Shown here: positions 63,906-64,000 of the stretch, in pieces
Layout of the letters: each line of letters starts with the position of its first letter
How positions within the stretch are numbered: position 1 is the first letter of the stretch
Assembly: GCA_016779985.1 (NCBI GenBank)
Contig: JADHMP010000011.1
Span: forward strand, 15,721-79,720
Direction: 5' to 3'
Length of the DNA stretch: 64,000 bases
From: JADHMP01 sp016779985
Lineage (GTDB): Bacteria > Bacteroidota > Bacteroidia > Flavobacteriales > Flavobacteriaceae
The notes under the pieces: model-generated
The model's database searches: none
The model's input: only the letters and a program-made list of their open reading frames with translations
What the model was told of the DNA's origin: nothing
Translations under genes and position numbers: made by a program

Positions 63906-64000
63906 ATGCAGAAACTATTCTTTTTGATTTTAGCTCCTTTATTATCCTTCGGCCAATTTGAGTCAATTTCATTTACAGGTATTATTCAGACAGCCGACTC
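63906..64000 (+). CDS. Exported protein, N-terminus only (cut by window end)
   Basis: The frame begins with ATG 63906 and a signal peptide (MQKLFFLILAPLLSFG) and continues to the window edge (32 residues seen). The product cannot be named from this fragment. A near-match to the -7 box (TAATATTG at 63894-63901) ends 4 bases before the ATG. Confidence 0.55.
   Translation, partial: MQKLFFLILAPLLSFGQFESISFTGIIQTAD

Noticed and set aside
1..64000. CRISPR arrays, insertion sequences, integrases, prophage genes, rRNA operon, origin of replication
   Set aside because: I looked for direct-repeat arrays, transposase motifs and rRNA sequence and saw none; dnaN here is not next to dnaA.

Overview
The window looks like chromosomal DNA of a marine member of the Flavobacteriaceae (Bacteroidota). 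The DNA is AT-rich, many genes are preceded by the Bacteroidota promoter element TAnnTTTG, and the family-typical genes gldF/gldG (gliding), a probable sulfonolipid gene pair, long SecA without its zinc tail, split transketolase and a crtB-crtZ carotenoid pair are all present. I see no insertion sequence, prophage, integrase or CRISPR array; this is mostly conserved core genome with short accessory stretches.

Layout. 1-7.8 kb: end of lnt, cob(I)alamin adenosyltransferase, a small DUF2795-like gene, secA, and a two-gene operon of a membrane fatty-acid-hydroxylase/sterol-desaturase-like protein with a glycosyltransferase. 7.8-17.4 kb: glyA, NAD(P)HX repair, clpB, smpB, a lipoprotein sulfatase, pcm and a Gfo/Idh oxidoreductase. 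17.4-24.4 kb: PLP-binding protein, an exonuclease/GIY-YIG fusion, a voltage-gated channel with a zinc ribbon, miaA, a secreted hydrolase, purC and phoH. 24.4-31.2 kb: SAM hydrolase-like protein, gldF-gldG, dnaN and, on the minus strand, a cysteate-synthase-like gene overlapping a serine-palmitoyltransferase-like gene, the likely first two steps of capnine sulfonolipid synthesis. 31.2-47.2 kb: secreted oligopeptidase, threonine aldolase, prfB with a programmed +1 frameshift, HAD, dnaB, accA, a drug/metabolite transporter, an LptF/G permease, tgt, split tkt, an outer-membrane barrel, an FKBP lipoprotein, S4 protein, phosphoribosyltransferase, aroK and three tRNA genes. 47.2-53.7 kb: a CarH-like B12 photoreceptor regulator, crtB, crtZ, two SurA-like foldases, a tiny type-IX-sorting-domain-like protein and guaB. 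53.7-64 kb: HMG-CoA lyase-like enzyme, LysE exporter, M28 peptidase, small membrane and secreted proteins, a gene remnant, a secreted ADP-ribosylglycohydrolase, SRPBCC, DoxX, a GH5-like lipoprotein, a 0.75 kb gene-poor stretch with two hairpins, and the start of another secreted protein.

How parts may work together. The strongest system-level idea is a light/adenosylcobalamin regulon: the CarH-like regulator keeps the residues that hold B12 in CarH, sits beside crtB-crtZ, and the crtB promoter shares a long motif with the promoter of the adenosyltransferase gene (46 kb away) that would make the regulator's cofactor. A second theme is the cell envelope and gliding: gldFG, the capnine pair, the LptF/G permease, SurA/FKBP foldases and several lipoproteins. 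Four genes (smpB, pcm, dnaB, tgt) have a TAnnTTTG box only 4-6 bases before the start codon and may make leaderless mRNAs. All assignments come from reading motifs by eye; no database search was run.
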